A stretch of DNA of 10,305 nt, from NCBI GenBank assembly GCA_002394525.1, contig DGUF01000144.1, positions 1-10,305 on the forward strand, in the 5' to 3' direction. A program made the position numbers and the translations under genes. This document shows positions 1 to 6,300 of this stretch, piece after piece. Position 1 is the first letter of the stretch. Every line of letters starts with the position of its first letter. The stretch comes from Lachnospiraceae bacterium UBA4317. Lineage in GTDB: Bacteria > Bacillota_A > Clostridia > Lachnospirales > Lachnospiraceae. The notes beneath the pieces were generated by a model that had not been told where the DNA came from, did not search any database, and was given only the letters and a program-made list of their open reading frames with translations.

Positions 1-5
1 GCCCA

Positions 6-55
6 CCTGAAACTCGAGGTGTTTTGCGCACGCTTCTTGCGCAAAGCCCGAGTTG
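6..55 (-). repeat. Hairpin repeat after metY, copy A of a dispersed element
   Basis: This is an imperfect inverted repeat lying directly after the metY stop codon. The outer arms are AACTCG (11-16) and CGAGTT (49-54). A perfect 8-bp inner stem pairs TTTGCGCA (23-30) with TGCGCAAA (38-45) around a 7-nt loop. Read on the minus strand, it begins CAACTCGGG and ends CTCGAGTTTCAGG, closely matching 4625-4676 on the plus strand. No run of T follows either arm, so it is not a textbook intrinsic terminator, although its place after a stop codon would suit a transcript end or a 3'-end stabiliser. The element may continue past the left edge of the window. Confidence 0.6.
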
Positions 56-59
56 AACG

Positions 60-1334
60 TCAGATCGATTCCAGGGCCTGCTCCAGGTCCGCCAGGATAT
101 CCTTTGCGCTCTCGAGTCCGCAGGAGAGGCGGATCAGGTCCGGTGTGACGCCGCCGGCCTTGAGTTCCTCATCCGACAGCTGTCTGTGGGTGGAGGAAGC
201 GGGGTGAAGGACGCAGGTGTGGGCGTCGGCGACATGGGTGGCGATCATGCCGATCTTCAGGTGCTTCATGAAGGTCTCCGCCGCTGCGCGGCCGCCCTTG
301 ACGCCGAAGGAAATGACGCCGCAGGTGCCGTCTGGCATGTATTTTTTGGCTCTCTCGTAGTATTTGCTGGAGGGCAGGCCGGGATAGTTGACCCAGGCCA
401 CCTTGTCATGCTTTTCCAGGAATTCCGCGACCTTCTGGGCGTTTTCACAGTGTCTGGGCATGCGGACCGCCAGGGACTCCAGGCCCAGGTTGAGATAAAA
501 GGCGTTCATGGGTGCCTGGATGGAACCCAGGTCGCGCATGAGCTGGGCCGTGGCCTTGGTGATATAGGCGCCCGCCTTGCCGAAGCGCTCCGCGTAGGTG
601 ATCCCGTGATAGGATTCATCCGGGGTCGTCAGGCCGGGGAACTTGTCGGCATGGGCCATCCAGTCAAAATTCCCGCTGTCGACGATGCAGCCGCCGACCG
701 CCGCGTCGTGGCCGTCCATGTACTTGGTCGTGGAATGGACGACGATGTCGGCGCCCCACTCGAAGGGGCGGCAGTTGATGGGGGTGGCGAAGGTGTTGTC
801 GATGATGAGCGGCACGCCGTGTTTGTGGGCGGCGTTGGCAAAGCGCTCGATGTCAAATACGATCAGGGCCGGGTTGGCGATCGTCTCGCCGAAGACCGCC
901 TTGGTCTCGGGACGGAAGGCCGCCTCCAGCTCCTCATCGGAGCAGTCGGGGTCGACAAAGGTGAAGTCGATGCCCATGCGGCGCATGGTGACATTGAAGA
1001 GATTGAAGGTACCGCCATAGATCGTGGAAGAGACGACGACATGGTCTCCGCAGCCGGCGAGGTTGAAGACAGAGAAGAAGGAGGCCGCCTGGCCGGAGGA
1101 GGTCAGCATGGCCGCGGTGCCGCCCTCAAGCGCGGCGATCTTGGCCGCCACCATATCGTTGGTGGGGTTCTGCAGTCTGGTATAAAAATATCCCTCCGCC
1201 TCGAGGTCAAAGAGCTTGCCCATATCCTCGCTGGTGTCATATTTGAAGGTCGTGCTCTGAATGATGGGGATCATTCTCGACTCGCCGTTTTTGGGTTCAT
1301 ATCCCGCCTGGATGCACATTGTATCTCTTTCCAT
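60..1334 (-). CDS. metY: O-acetylhomoserine sulfhydrylase (O-acetylhomoserine aminocarboxypropyltransferase)
   Basis: A PLP enzyme of the Cys/Met metabolism family, 424 residues, the usual length for MetY. The family makes homocysteine from O-acetylhomoserine and sulfide in the cytoplasm, the direct-sulfhydrylation route to methionine. The PLP lysine lies in the signature HSTTKYMDGH (K204). D179 in LIIDNTF should contact the pyridine nitrogen. YTR (51-53) and SSGQA (79-83) match phosphate-binding segments, and Y106 in IYGG is the stacking tyrosine. The ATG start is supported by GGAGG 5 nt upstream. Nothing looks broken. It is the last gene of the minus-strand block, 139 bp after proC, so it may have its own promoter. 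I see no SAM riboswitch in that gap. Cystathionine gamma-synthase or methionine gamma-lyase are related alternatives, but the length and the YFYTRLQNPT and ANPALIVFDIE segments favour MetY. Confidence 0.93.
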   Translation of the reverse strand: MERDTMCIQAGYEPKNGESRMIPIIQSTTFKYDTSEDMGKLFDLEAEGYFYTRLQNPTNDMVAAKIAALEGGTAAMLTSSGQAASFFSVFNLAGCGDHVVVSSTIYGGTFNLFNVTMRRMGIDFTFVDPDCSDEELEAAFRPETKAVFGETIANPALIVFDIERFANAAHKHGVPLIIDNTFATPINCRPFEWGADIVVHSTTKYMDGHDAAVGGCIVDSGNFDWMAHADKFPGLTTPDESYHGITYAERFGKAGAYITKATAQLMRDLGSIQAPMNAFYLNLGLESLAVRMPRHCENAQKVAEFLEKHDKVAWVNYPGLPSSKYYERAKKYMPDGTCGVISFGVKGGRAAAETFMKHLKIGMIATHVADAHTCVLHPASSTHRQLSDEELKAGGVTPDLIRLSCGLESAKDILADLEQALESI

Positions 1335-1473
1335 GATTACCTCCGATACCTTGTATGCCTGGTTTATAATCTTCTGATCCCGGCCGGAGACAGAAGCTGC
1401 CGCCGTCCGGGCTGTTTCCTTATCAGATCAGAAAGCTTTCAGATCCGGTCTTTCTGAACAGTAACCCCGGGCC

Positions 1474-2271
1474 TCATAGAGACGCGGACTTTTCCGCGCA
1501 GGCCTTCACGCACTCGAAGACCGCGCTGCGGAAGCCCTCTTTTTCGAGCACGCGGACCGCCTCGATGGTCGTTCCGGCCGGGGATGTCACCATATCCTTG
1601 AGCTCGCCCGGATGCTTTCCGGTCTCCAGGACCATTCTGGCGCTGCCCAGGACTGCCTGGGAGGCGAACTTGTAGGCCATGGCCCGGGGCATCCCCCCCT
1701 GGACCGCGGCGTCTGCCATGGCCTCGATGAACATAAAGACATAGGCGGGGGAGCTGCCGCTGACCGCTGTCACGACATCGAAGAGGTTTTCACCCACCTG
1801 CTCCACCTGGCCGAAGGCCCTGCACAGGCCGCAGACCTCTTTCATTTCCTGCGCCGTGACCCGCTCGTTGCAGCAGGCCGCTGTCATGCCCTCGCCGACC
1901 AGGGCCGGTGTATTGGGCATGAGCCGCACAAGTCTGACCGGATAGCCCCCGAAGCGCTCCTCGATCCAGGAGACAGACCGTCCGGCCGCAATGCTGACAA
2001 AGAGCTGGTCCGGGGCCGCCTTGTCCCGGATCCCGAAGATGACCTCTTCCAGGTACTGGGGCTTGACAGTCAGAAAGACGATCCGGGCCTTTTCGACGAC
2101 CTCCGCATTGTCAGCCGTCACACAGATCCCGCTCTCGCGGCTGATCCTGTCCCGGGCAGCCTCCGAGAGGTCGGCACCGATGATTTCCTGCGCCTGCACG
2201 GCGCCAGAGGCGATGATGCCCCTGATGATCGCGCCGGCCATGTTTCCGCAGCCGATAAATCCAAGTTTCAT
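1474..2271 (-). CDS. proC: Pyrroline-5-carboxylate reductase
   Basis: A 265-residue protein, the standard ProC length. It catalyses the last step of proline biosynthesis, reducing 1-pyrroline-5-carboxylate to proline with NAD(P)H in the cytoplasm. The N terminus is a Rossmann fold with the GCGNMA dinucleotide-binding loop at residues 7-12. LTVKPQ and LMPNTPALVGEG are typical of the family. The C-terminal dimerisation domain carries the ProC signature around AVSGSSPAYVF and continues through MVTSPAGTTIEAV. The ATG at 2271 is chosen because AAGGAG lies 4 nt upstream. A TTG five codons earlier is in frame, but its extra codons would overlap that ribosome binding site. The gene follows the HAD hydrolase gene by 75 bp; that gap holds only a small GC-rich stem (GGAGC 2305-2309 with GCTCC 2316-2320). 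Confidence 0.95.
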   Translation of the reverse strand: MKLGFIGCGNMAGAIIRGIIASGAVQAQEIIGADLSEAARDRISRESGICVTADNAEVVEKARIVFLTVKPQYLEEVIFGIRDKAAPDQLFVSIAAGRSVSWIEERFGGYPVRLVRLMPNTPALVGEGMTAACCNERVTAQEMKEVCGLCRAFGQVEQVGENLFDVVTAVSGSSPAYVFMFIEAMADAAVQGGMPRAMAYKFASQAVLGSARMVLETGKHPGELKDMVTSPAGTTIEAVRVLEKEGFRSAVFECVKACAEKSASL

Positions 2272-2346
2272 AGTACTCCTTTCCAAAGGCGGAGGACCGG
2301 GACCGGAGCGCGCCGGCTCCCTGTTCCCGGATCATCCCTGTCCTGT

Positions 2347-3108
2347 TCAGATTCTGTCCAGCAGCTCGCTCACACCACGCACGATGCCCTCGGCGGCTTC
2401 CTGCAGTTCCTTCGGCGCATGGGTGAGGGTGTAGGGGTGGTCAGAGCTCTGCAGCATGGGAAGGTCATTATAGGAATCGCCGATCCCGTACATTTCCCTG
2501 ATCCCGAAGGACTCCCTGACGATCTCGACGCCCCTTCCCTTGGAGCATCCGGCGGGCGCGACGTCGACATGGTTGACATTGCGGAAGGCGCTGACCCGGT
2601 CTCCGTAGTCCCTGTTGATCTCCTCCACGGCAGCGGCGGCACTCTCTATGTCCTTTGCCGCCAGGGAGATGCCGTAGACATAGCCGTCCTTCAGATCCTC
2701 GAAGGAATCCAGATGCTTTTTCATCTCCGATCCCTCCCCGAAGGTATAGACCGTGTCATTGGCCTGGATCACGGCCTCCATGGGCGGAACAAAGCGGCGG
2801 TAGATCTCCTCCACGATCTCCAGGGGAAGGCACTCGCGGAAGAGGACATTTTCCTCGCCGTCCAGGACCAGGGCTCCGCTGGCCAGGATGTAAAAATCCG
2901 GCCGCATGTAGGGGCCGATCACATCCCGCACGCCCACAAGAGACCTGCCCGTACAGATCCCGAAGAGGCCGCCCCTCTGCTGGTAATAGACGATCCCGAA
3001 AATATCCGCGGCCCGCATGGGCTCCTCTTCCCCCCAGAAATAGAGGGTATTGTCGAAATCACTTGCCACTGCGCTCCCCGCGGAGCGGTCGTTTGCTTTC
3101 CTGTCCAT
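2347..3108 (-). CDS. Cof-type HAD-superfamily hydrolase (predicted phosphatase, C2 cap)
   Basis: A 253-residue member of the haloacid dehalogenase superfamily, Cof/YbiV type. Such enzymes remove phosphate from small metabolites with Mg2+; the substrate cannot be read from sequence. Motif I is SDFDNTL, with nucleophile D17 and acid/base D19. Motif II is the threonine of CTGR (T53). The motif III lysine is K190 in SKGRG. Motif IV is GDSYNDLPML (D211, D215). The stretch between motifs II and III has the size of a C2 cap. DNT in motif I replaces the commoner DGT and should not abolish activity. The start is uncertain: ATG 3108 has GGGAG 11 nt upstream, while ATG 3132 and GTG 3144 are in frame but lack a clear ribosome binding site. 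The gene is 161 bp after truA and 75 bp before proC, with no evident functional link to either. Confidence 0.88.
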   Translation of the reverse strand: MDRKANDRSAGSAVASDFDNTLYFWGEEEPMRAADIFGIVYYQQRGGLFGICTGRSLVGVRDVIGPYMRPDFYILASGALVLDGEENVLFRECLPLEIVEEIYRRFVPPMEAVIQANDTVYTFGEGSEMKKHLDSFEDLKDGYVYGISLAAKDIESAAAAVEEINRDYGDRVSAFRNVNHVDVAPAGCSKGRGVEIVRESFGIREMYGIGDSYNDLPMLQSSDHPYTLTHAPKELQEAAEGIVRGVSELLDRI

Positions 3109-3237
3109 CAGTACTTTCTCTCCCTGATTCATTCTTCGTCGCACAATCCCCGTGTCTTCAGCCGCGGAATAGGCGCGAAAGACGCGCAGGCGGGTCCTGA
3201 ATGCGTCTGCGGGTCCCGTGCCCGCCGGGCCTCCAGC

Positions 3238-3266
3238 CTCAGCGGTCAGTTCTCAGCGGGTCAGTT
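3238..3266. repeat. Short tandem duplication just after truA
   Basis: Two adjacent copies of nearly the same unit lie 3 bp past the truA stop: CTCAGCGGTCAGTT (3238-3251, 14 bp) and CTCAGCGGGTCAGTT (3252-3266, 15 bp), differing by one G. The rest of the 161-bp gap before the HAD gene is GC-rich, with a small stem (GCGGG, 7-nt loop, CCCGC), but has no T-run terminator. The repeat looks like replication slippage; no function can be assigned. Confidence 0.7.
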
Positions 3267-3269
3267 TTC

Positions 3270-4022
3270 TCAATAATCCACCTTCATCAGGCACAGGCCC
3301 CTGGCCGGGGCAGTCGGTCCCGCCAGTCTCCGGTCCTTCGCCTCGATGATATCGGCGACCTGGTCCGGCTCCAGCTCGCCGAAGCCGGCCTGGAGCAATG
3401 TTCCCACCATGATGCGGACCATGTGCTGTAAAAACCCGTTTCCGTGAATGTAAAAACGTATATAGGACCCGCTCTCTTCGATCCGGATCACGTCGACCAC
3501 CCGGACCGTGGACTTTTTCATTTTCGGATTCCCGCAAAAGCTCCGGAAATCGTGCATGCCTGTCATATATTCCGCGGCCTCCCGCATTCTTTCGACGTCG
3601 GGCTTCCGGTCCAGGACATGGATATAGCGGCGGTCAAAGACCGGGCGCGAAAGCCCGTACCAGCAGGTATAGCGGTAGGTCTTGCCCCGGGCCTTGAAGC
3701 GGCTGTGAAAGCGGTCCGCGCAGACCTTGACATCATTGACGCTGATGTCCTCGGGCAGGTAGCGGTTCATATAGACCTGGATCTCCTCCTCGGTCATATC
3801 CGTATCCAGCAGGACATTGCAGGTCATGGCCCTGGCATGGACCCCGGCGTCTGTCCGGCCGGCTCCGATCACGGTCACGGGATCGTCCGCCTCTCTGCCC
3901 TCCATCCTGGAGAGCACCGCCTCCAGGCGTCCCTGTATGGTCAGGTCTGTCTCCTGCTGGTGCTCCCAGCCGAAATACCTGGTGCCGTCATAGCTCACGA
4001 TCAGCTTGAAATTTCTGGTCAT
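3270..4022 (-). CDS. truA: tRNA pseudouridine(38-40) synthase TruA
   Basis: A 250-residue pseudouridine synthase of the TruA family, which isomerises uridines 38-40 in the anticodon arm of many tRNAs and acts as a dimer. The catalytic aspartate is D58 in the invariant motif GAGRTDAGVHA. The N-terminal YDGTRYFGWEHQ, the central SRFKARGKTYRYTCW and the C-terminal NGFLQHMVRIMVGTLL are characteristic. Length is normal and no key residue is missing. The ATG at 4022 is supported by AGGAG 5 nt upstream; the frame is open further back, but that extension crosses the end of the upstream gene. The gene begins 46 bp after the 118-residue upstream protein and is probably cotranscribed with it. Confidence 0.95.
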   Translation of the reverse strand: MTRNFKLIVSYDGTRYFGWEHQQETDLTIQGRLEAVLSRMEGREADDPVTVIGAGRTDAGVHARAMTCNVLLDTDMTEEEIQVYMNRYLPEDISVNDVKVCADRFHSRFKARGKTYRYTCWYGLSRPVFDRRYIHVLDRKPDVERMREAAEYMTGMHDFRSFCGNPKMKKSTVRVVDVIRIEESGSYIRFYIHGNGFLQHMVRIMVGTLLQAGFGELEPDQVADIIEAKDRRLAGPTAPARGLCLMKVDY

Positions 4023-4068
4023 AAGTTCTCCTTCACGGTCTTTTCCGTCACATCCGGAGCTCCCGGTC

Positions 4069-4425
4069 TCAGGCCCTTTCCTCGGACAGTTCCCTGCGGC
4101 GGTCCTTGAGCAGGTCCGCCAGGGTATCCGCATTGCGGTCCTTGTCCAGGATCAGGACGCGGAAGCTGTCCCGGAACAGAAGCCGGACCGCAGGTTTTTC
4201 CACGGCGTACTTGACCAGCCACCGATCCGTGGAGTCCAGGGACCTGGCGCGGATCACGGCCTTGAGCTCCCGGTAGGGGAGGTAGAGCCAGTTGAAGCCG
4301 TCAGGCATAAAGAGGGCCTCTTCGCCTGCCTTGTACTGCTCGACTGTCAGGGCCTTTTTCAGGTCTGCCCTGGGATCGTCGATCACGGCATCCGGCAGCA
4401 ACGGCTTTATCTTGAATAATCCCAT
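4069..4425 (-). CDS. Hypothetical protein, 118 residues, upstream of truA
   Basis: I do not recognise this protein. It starts at an ATG preceded by AGGAG with a 7-nt gap, and ends 46 bp before truA, so expression as a truA partner is likely. It has no signal peptide, membrane segment, cysteine cluster or evident catalytic motif. The N-terminal MGLFKIKPLLPDAVIDDPRA leads into a mixed alpha/beta region (ALFMPDGFNWLYLPYRELKA), then a stretch rich in strand-forming residues (VRLLFRDSFRVLILDKD), and ends in a charged helix rich in Arg, Lys and Asp. It has the look of a small soluble globular domain. An extended start at 4515 is possible by frame, but would run into the hairpin array and has no ribosome binding site. 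Its function is unknown. Confidence 0.75.
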   Translation of the reverse strand: MGLFKIKPLLPDAVIDDPRADLKKALTVEQYKAGEEALFMPDGFNWLYLPYRELKAVIRARSLDSTDRWLVKYAVEKPAVRLLFRDSFRVLILDKDRNADTLADLLKDRRRELSEERA

Positions 4426-4462
4426 ATATCTTCTCCTGTGATGGTCATAAAAATGATTATCT

Positions 4463-4492
4463 ATCTTATCACATTTCCAACAGCATCCGCAA
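4463..4492 (-). promoter_or_regulatory. Weak promoter candidate for the 118-residue protein gene and truA
   Basis: On the minus strand TTGCGG (4487-4492) and TAAGAT (4463-4468) are separated by 18 bp in an AT-rich stretch between the hairpin array and the ribosome binding site. Matches to the sigma-A consensus are only 3/6 and 4/6. A GATAAT at 4456-4461 is a better -10 but has no -35 at the right distance. Its position upstream of the first gene of the block is the main support. Confidence 0.25.
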
Positions 4493-4685
4493 ATAAATGC
4501 GGCGCGGCGCGGCATTTATCAATCCATCAGGCGCAGGGTTACAGTTCACGCCCCCTCGAGGGGCGTGACAGTAACCTGCGTTCGCCCATGCTAAATTCGC
4601 TCCGCGAATGGGGCGAACGCCGTCCAACTCGGGTTTTTTCGCTGAGGACCGCTCAAAAACGCCTCGAATTTCAGGCAGACCTGAA
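4493..4685. repeat. Intergenic array of five hairpins, including repeat copy B
   Basis: The space between the AAA+ gene and the 118-residue gene is nearly filled by consecutive stem-loops. (1) ATAAATGC 4493-4500 with GCATTTAT 4512-4519. (2) A long stem spanning 4532-4580, arms CGCAGGGTTAC and GTAACCTGCG outside, CACGCCCC and GGGGCGTG inside, with small bulges. (3) GCGTTCGCCC 4578-4587 with GGGCGAACGC 4611-4620, enclosing a second stem ATTCGC/GCGAAT (4595-4609). (4) AACTCG 4626-4631 with CGAATT 4665-4670, enclosing GTTTTT/AAAAAC; this is copy B of the element at 6-55. (5) TTCAGG 4670-4675 with CCTGAA 4680-4685, directly beside the AAA+ stop codon. No convincing gene lies here. Hairpins 4 and 5 may help end the AAA+ operon transcript; the rest looks like a composite noncoding repeat. 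Confidence 0.8.
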
Positions 4686-6284
4686 CTACAACAGGCGCAG
4701 AACTTCTTCCCGCAGGCTGTCACGGCGGTCGCGCAGAAGCAGCATGCGGTTGTAGCGGAAATAGGCCTCATTCCCGTGCTCATTGATAAAGCGCAGGCTG
4801 TAATAGCCGGCCGACAGTTCTGTCAGAAAGAGGACCATCTCCTGCCCGTCCCCGTAGACCCGGGACAGGAAGCGGAAGACATTGGTCAGCTGGTCCCCGG
4901 CCTCTGTGACCGCGGTCTGCCTCTTCTCCTCCCTGGCCGAGAACCAGTCCCTGATAAAGAGATACTGGGCTGCCGGGGCCTCTCTCATGGAAGCGGCCCG
5001 GTCCCGGAGCTGCCTCTCCAGCCCGTCGAGGGCCTGTGAGGTCAGGCGCTCGACCCGCTCCAGGTCGCGGGGGACCGGAATGCCGGCCTCCTTTTTGCGG
5101 CGCAGGCCGGCCAGGATCCCGGAGGACTCCTCCCTGACGGCATCGGCTCCCTCCATTCCGGAGCTGAAGCGGGATGTGTCCTGAGACGCGGCCGCATCCA
5201 CAGCCTTCAGGGCTCCCCGGACCCGGCCCAGGACCTGCATGAGCATTTCCTGGACGGCCTTGTCCCTGGCACAGGCTGCAAAGGACTGGCTCAGGGCATC
5301 GGTGAGGAGACTGATCAGACTGAGCTTTTCGTCGAAGGGAGCCTCCTTCATCTCCCCGACCCTGACCGGATCAAGGTCGATTCCGTCTTCCCGGGATTCA
5401 TCCTCCGGGAAAAACCGGCCTGCCAGAATATCCGGCACGCGGTAGATTTCCCTGTATTTGACATAGAGATCATAATAGGACGCGAAGCTCCTGGCGATCT
5501 CAGGATCCTGCAGGAACTGGACCACCAGCTGGTCGTTCACGGGCAGGCCCCGCTTTTCGTGGACCTGGATGGTCCTGGACAAGTCCTCCCAGCCTCTGGC
5601 GGTCACAAAGTGCCGTCCCTCCACCTCGGTCCGGATGGAGTAGAAATGATCGCTGCGGATGCCCAGATAGGCCGTCACGGACCCGTGGAGACCGGCCCGG
5701 GAGGCATATTCTTTGAAGGCATCGAAATCCTCCTCGATATCGATGCGGCGCAGGCGGTCCAGGGTGACGATATCGAAGTCGCGGACCGACTTGTTGTACT
5801 GGGGCGGGTTGCCCGCGGTCACGATGATGAAGCCGTCCGGGACGCGGTGGGCGCCGAAGGTCTTGTACTGGAGGAACTGCAGCATGGTGGGAGCCAGGGT
5901 CTCCGAGACGCAGTTAATCTCATCGAGAAAGAGGATCCCCTCCCTGACGCCGGAGGCCTCGATCTGGTCATAGACCGCGGCGATGATCTCGCTCATGGTG
6001 TACTCGGTCACCGAGTATTCCTTTTCCCCGTAGGTCCTGCGGGAGATAAAGGGCAGGCCGATCGCGCTCTGCCGGGTGTGGTGGGTGATCGTATAGGAGA
6101 CCAGGCCGATCCCGCACTCCTGGGCGACCTGCTCCATGATGGCCGTCTTGCCGATCCCGGGAGGCCCCATCAGAAGGAGAGGGCGCTGGCGCTCCGGCGG
6201 TATGGTATAGGCACCGGTCTCATCCTTGTCCAGATAAGCCCTGACTGTATGGATTATTTCCTCTTTCGCTTCCCTGATATTCAT
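4686..6284 (-). CDS. MoxR-like AAA+ ATPase
   Basis: A 532-residue AAA+ ATPase. The Walker A motif is GPPGIGKT (residues 40-47, K46), Walker B is ILFLDE (117-122), sensor 1 is N159 in VTAGNPP, and R177 in LDRLRR is a candidate arginine finger. TARGWEDL near 228-235 resembles the sensor 2/lid region of MoxR-type ATPases. The first 290 residues form the ATPase core; the rest is a long, mostly helical extension without a domain I can name (charged helices at about 380-460, and 500-532). MoxR ATPases act as chaperone-like hexamers that remodel or activate a target, usually with a VWA protein. The VWA gene ends 16 bp upstream, which supports a functional pair. The ATG at 6284 has AGGAG 7 nt upstream; the longer open frame runs back into the VWA gene and is discounted. 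It is the last gene of the operon and is followed by the hairpin array. Confidence 0.9.
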   Translation of the reverse strand: MNIREAKEEIIHTVRAYLDKDETGAYTIPPERQRPLLLMGPPGIGKTAIMEQVAQECGIGLVSYTITHHTRQSAIGLPFISRRTYGEKEYSVTEYTMSEIIAAVYDQIEASGVREGILFLDEINCVSETLAPTMLQFLQYKTFGAHRVPDGFIIVTAGNPPQYNKSVRDFDIVTLDRLRRIDIEEDFDAFKEYASRAGLHGSVTAYLGIRSDHFYSIRTEVEGRHFVTARGWEDLSRTIQVHEKRGLPVNDQLVVQFLQDPEIARSFASYYDLYVKYREIYRVPDILAGRFFPEDESREDGIDLDPVRVGEMKEAPFDEKLSLISLLTDALSQSFAACARDKAVQEMLMQVLGRVRGALKAVDAAASQDTSRFSSGMEGADAVREESSGILAGLRRKKEAGIPVPRDLERVERLTSQALDGLERQLRDRAASMREAPAAQYLFIRDWFSAREEKRQTAVTEAGDQLTNVFRFLSRVYGDGQEMVLFLTELSAGYYSLRFINEHGNEAYFRYNRMLLLRDRRDSLREEVLRLL

Positions 6285-6300
6285 GAAACATCTCCTGCTT

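Noticed and set aside
186..1457. Long plus-strand open frame of 423 codons opposite metY
   Set aside because: It is antisense to a clear MetY gene; its Gly/Asp/Val-rich translation is what the reverse strand of a GC-rich gene gives, and it has no recognisable domain.
1335..1473. SAM riboswitch or T-box upstream of metY
   Set aside because: The 139-bp gap lacks the conserved SAM-I core, the T-box AGGGTGG-like motif and a terminator hairpin with a T-run.
3238..3266. Start of a CRISPR-like or VNTR array
   Set aside because: Only two adjacent 14/15-bp units without spacers; better explained as slippage.
1612..3276. Plus-strand open frame of 554 codons spanning the proC and HAD genes
   Set aside because: It crosses two well-supported minus-strand genes and their gap, has no domain, and its length follows from high GC.
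4493..4685. Insertion sequence
   Set aside because: No transposase frame and no pair of terminal repeats bounding the region with a target duplication; the inverted repeats are serial stem-loops.
4469..4783. Minus-strand frame of 104 codons with several cysteines across the hairpin array
   Set aside because: It reads through inverted repeats and into the AAA+ gene in another frame, and has no ribosome binding site. The cysteines come from GC-rich hairpin sequence.
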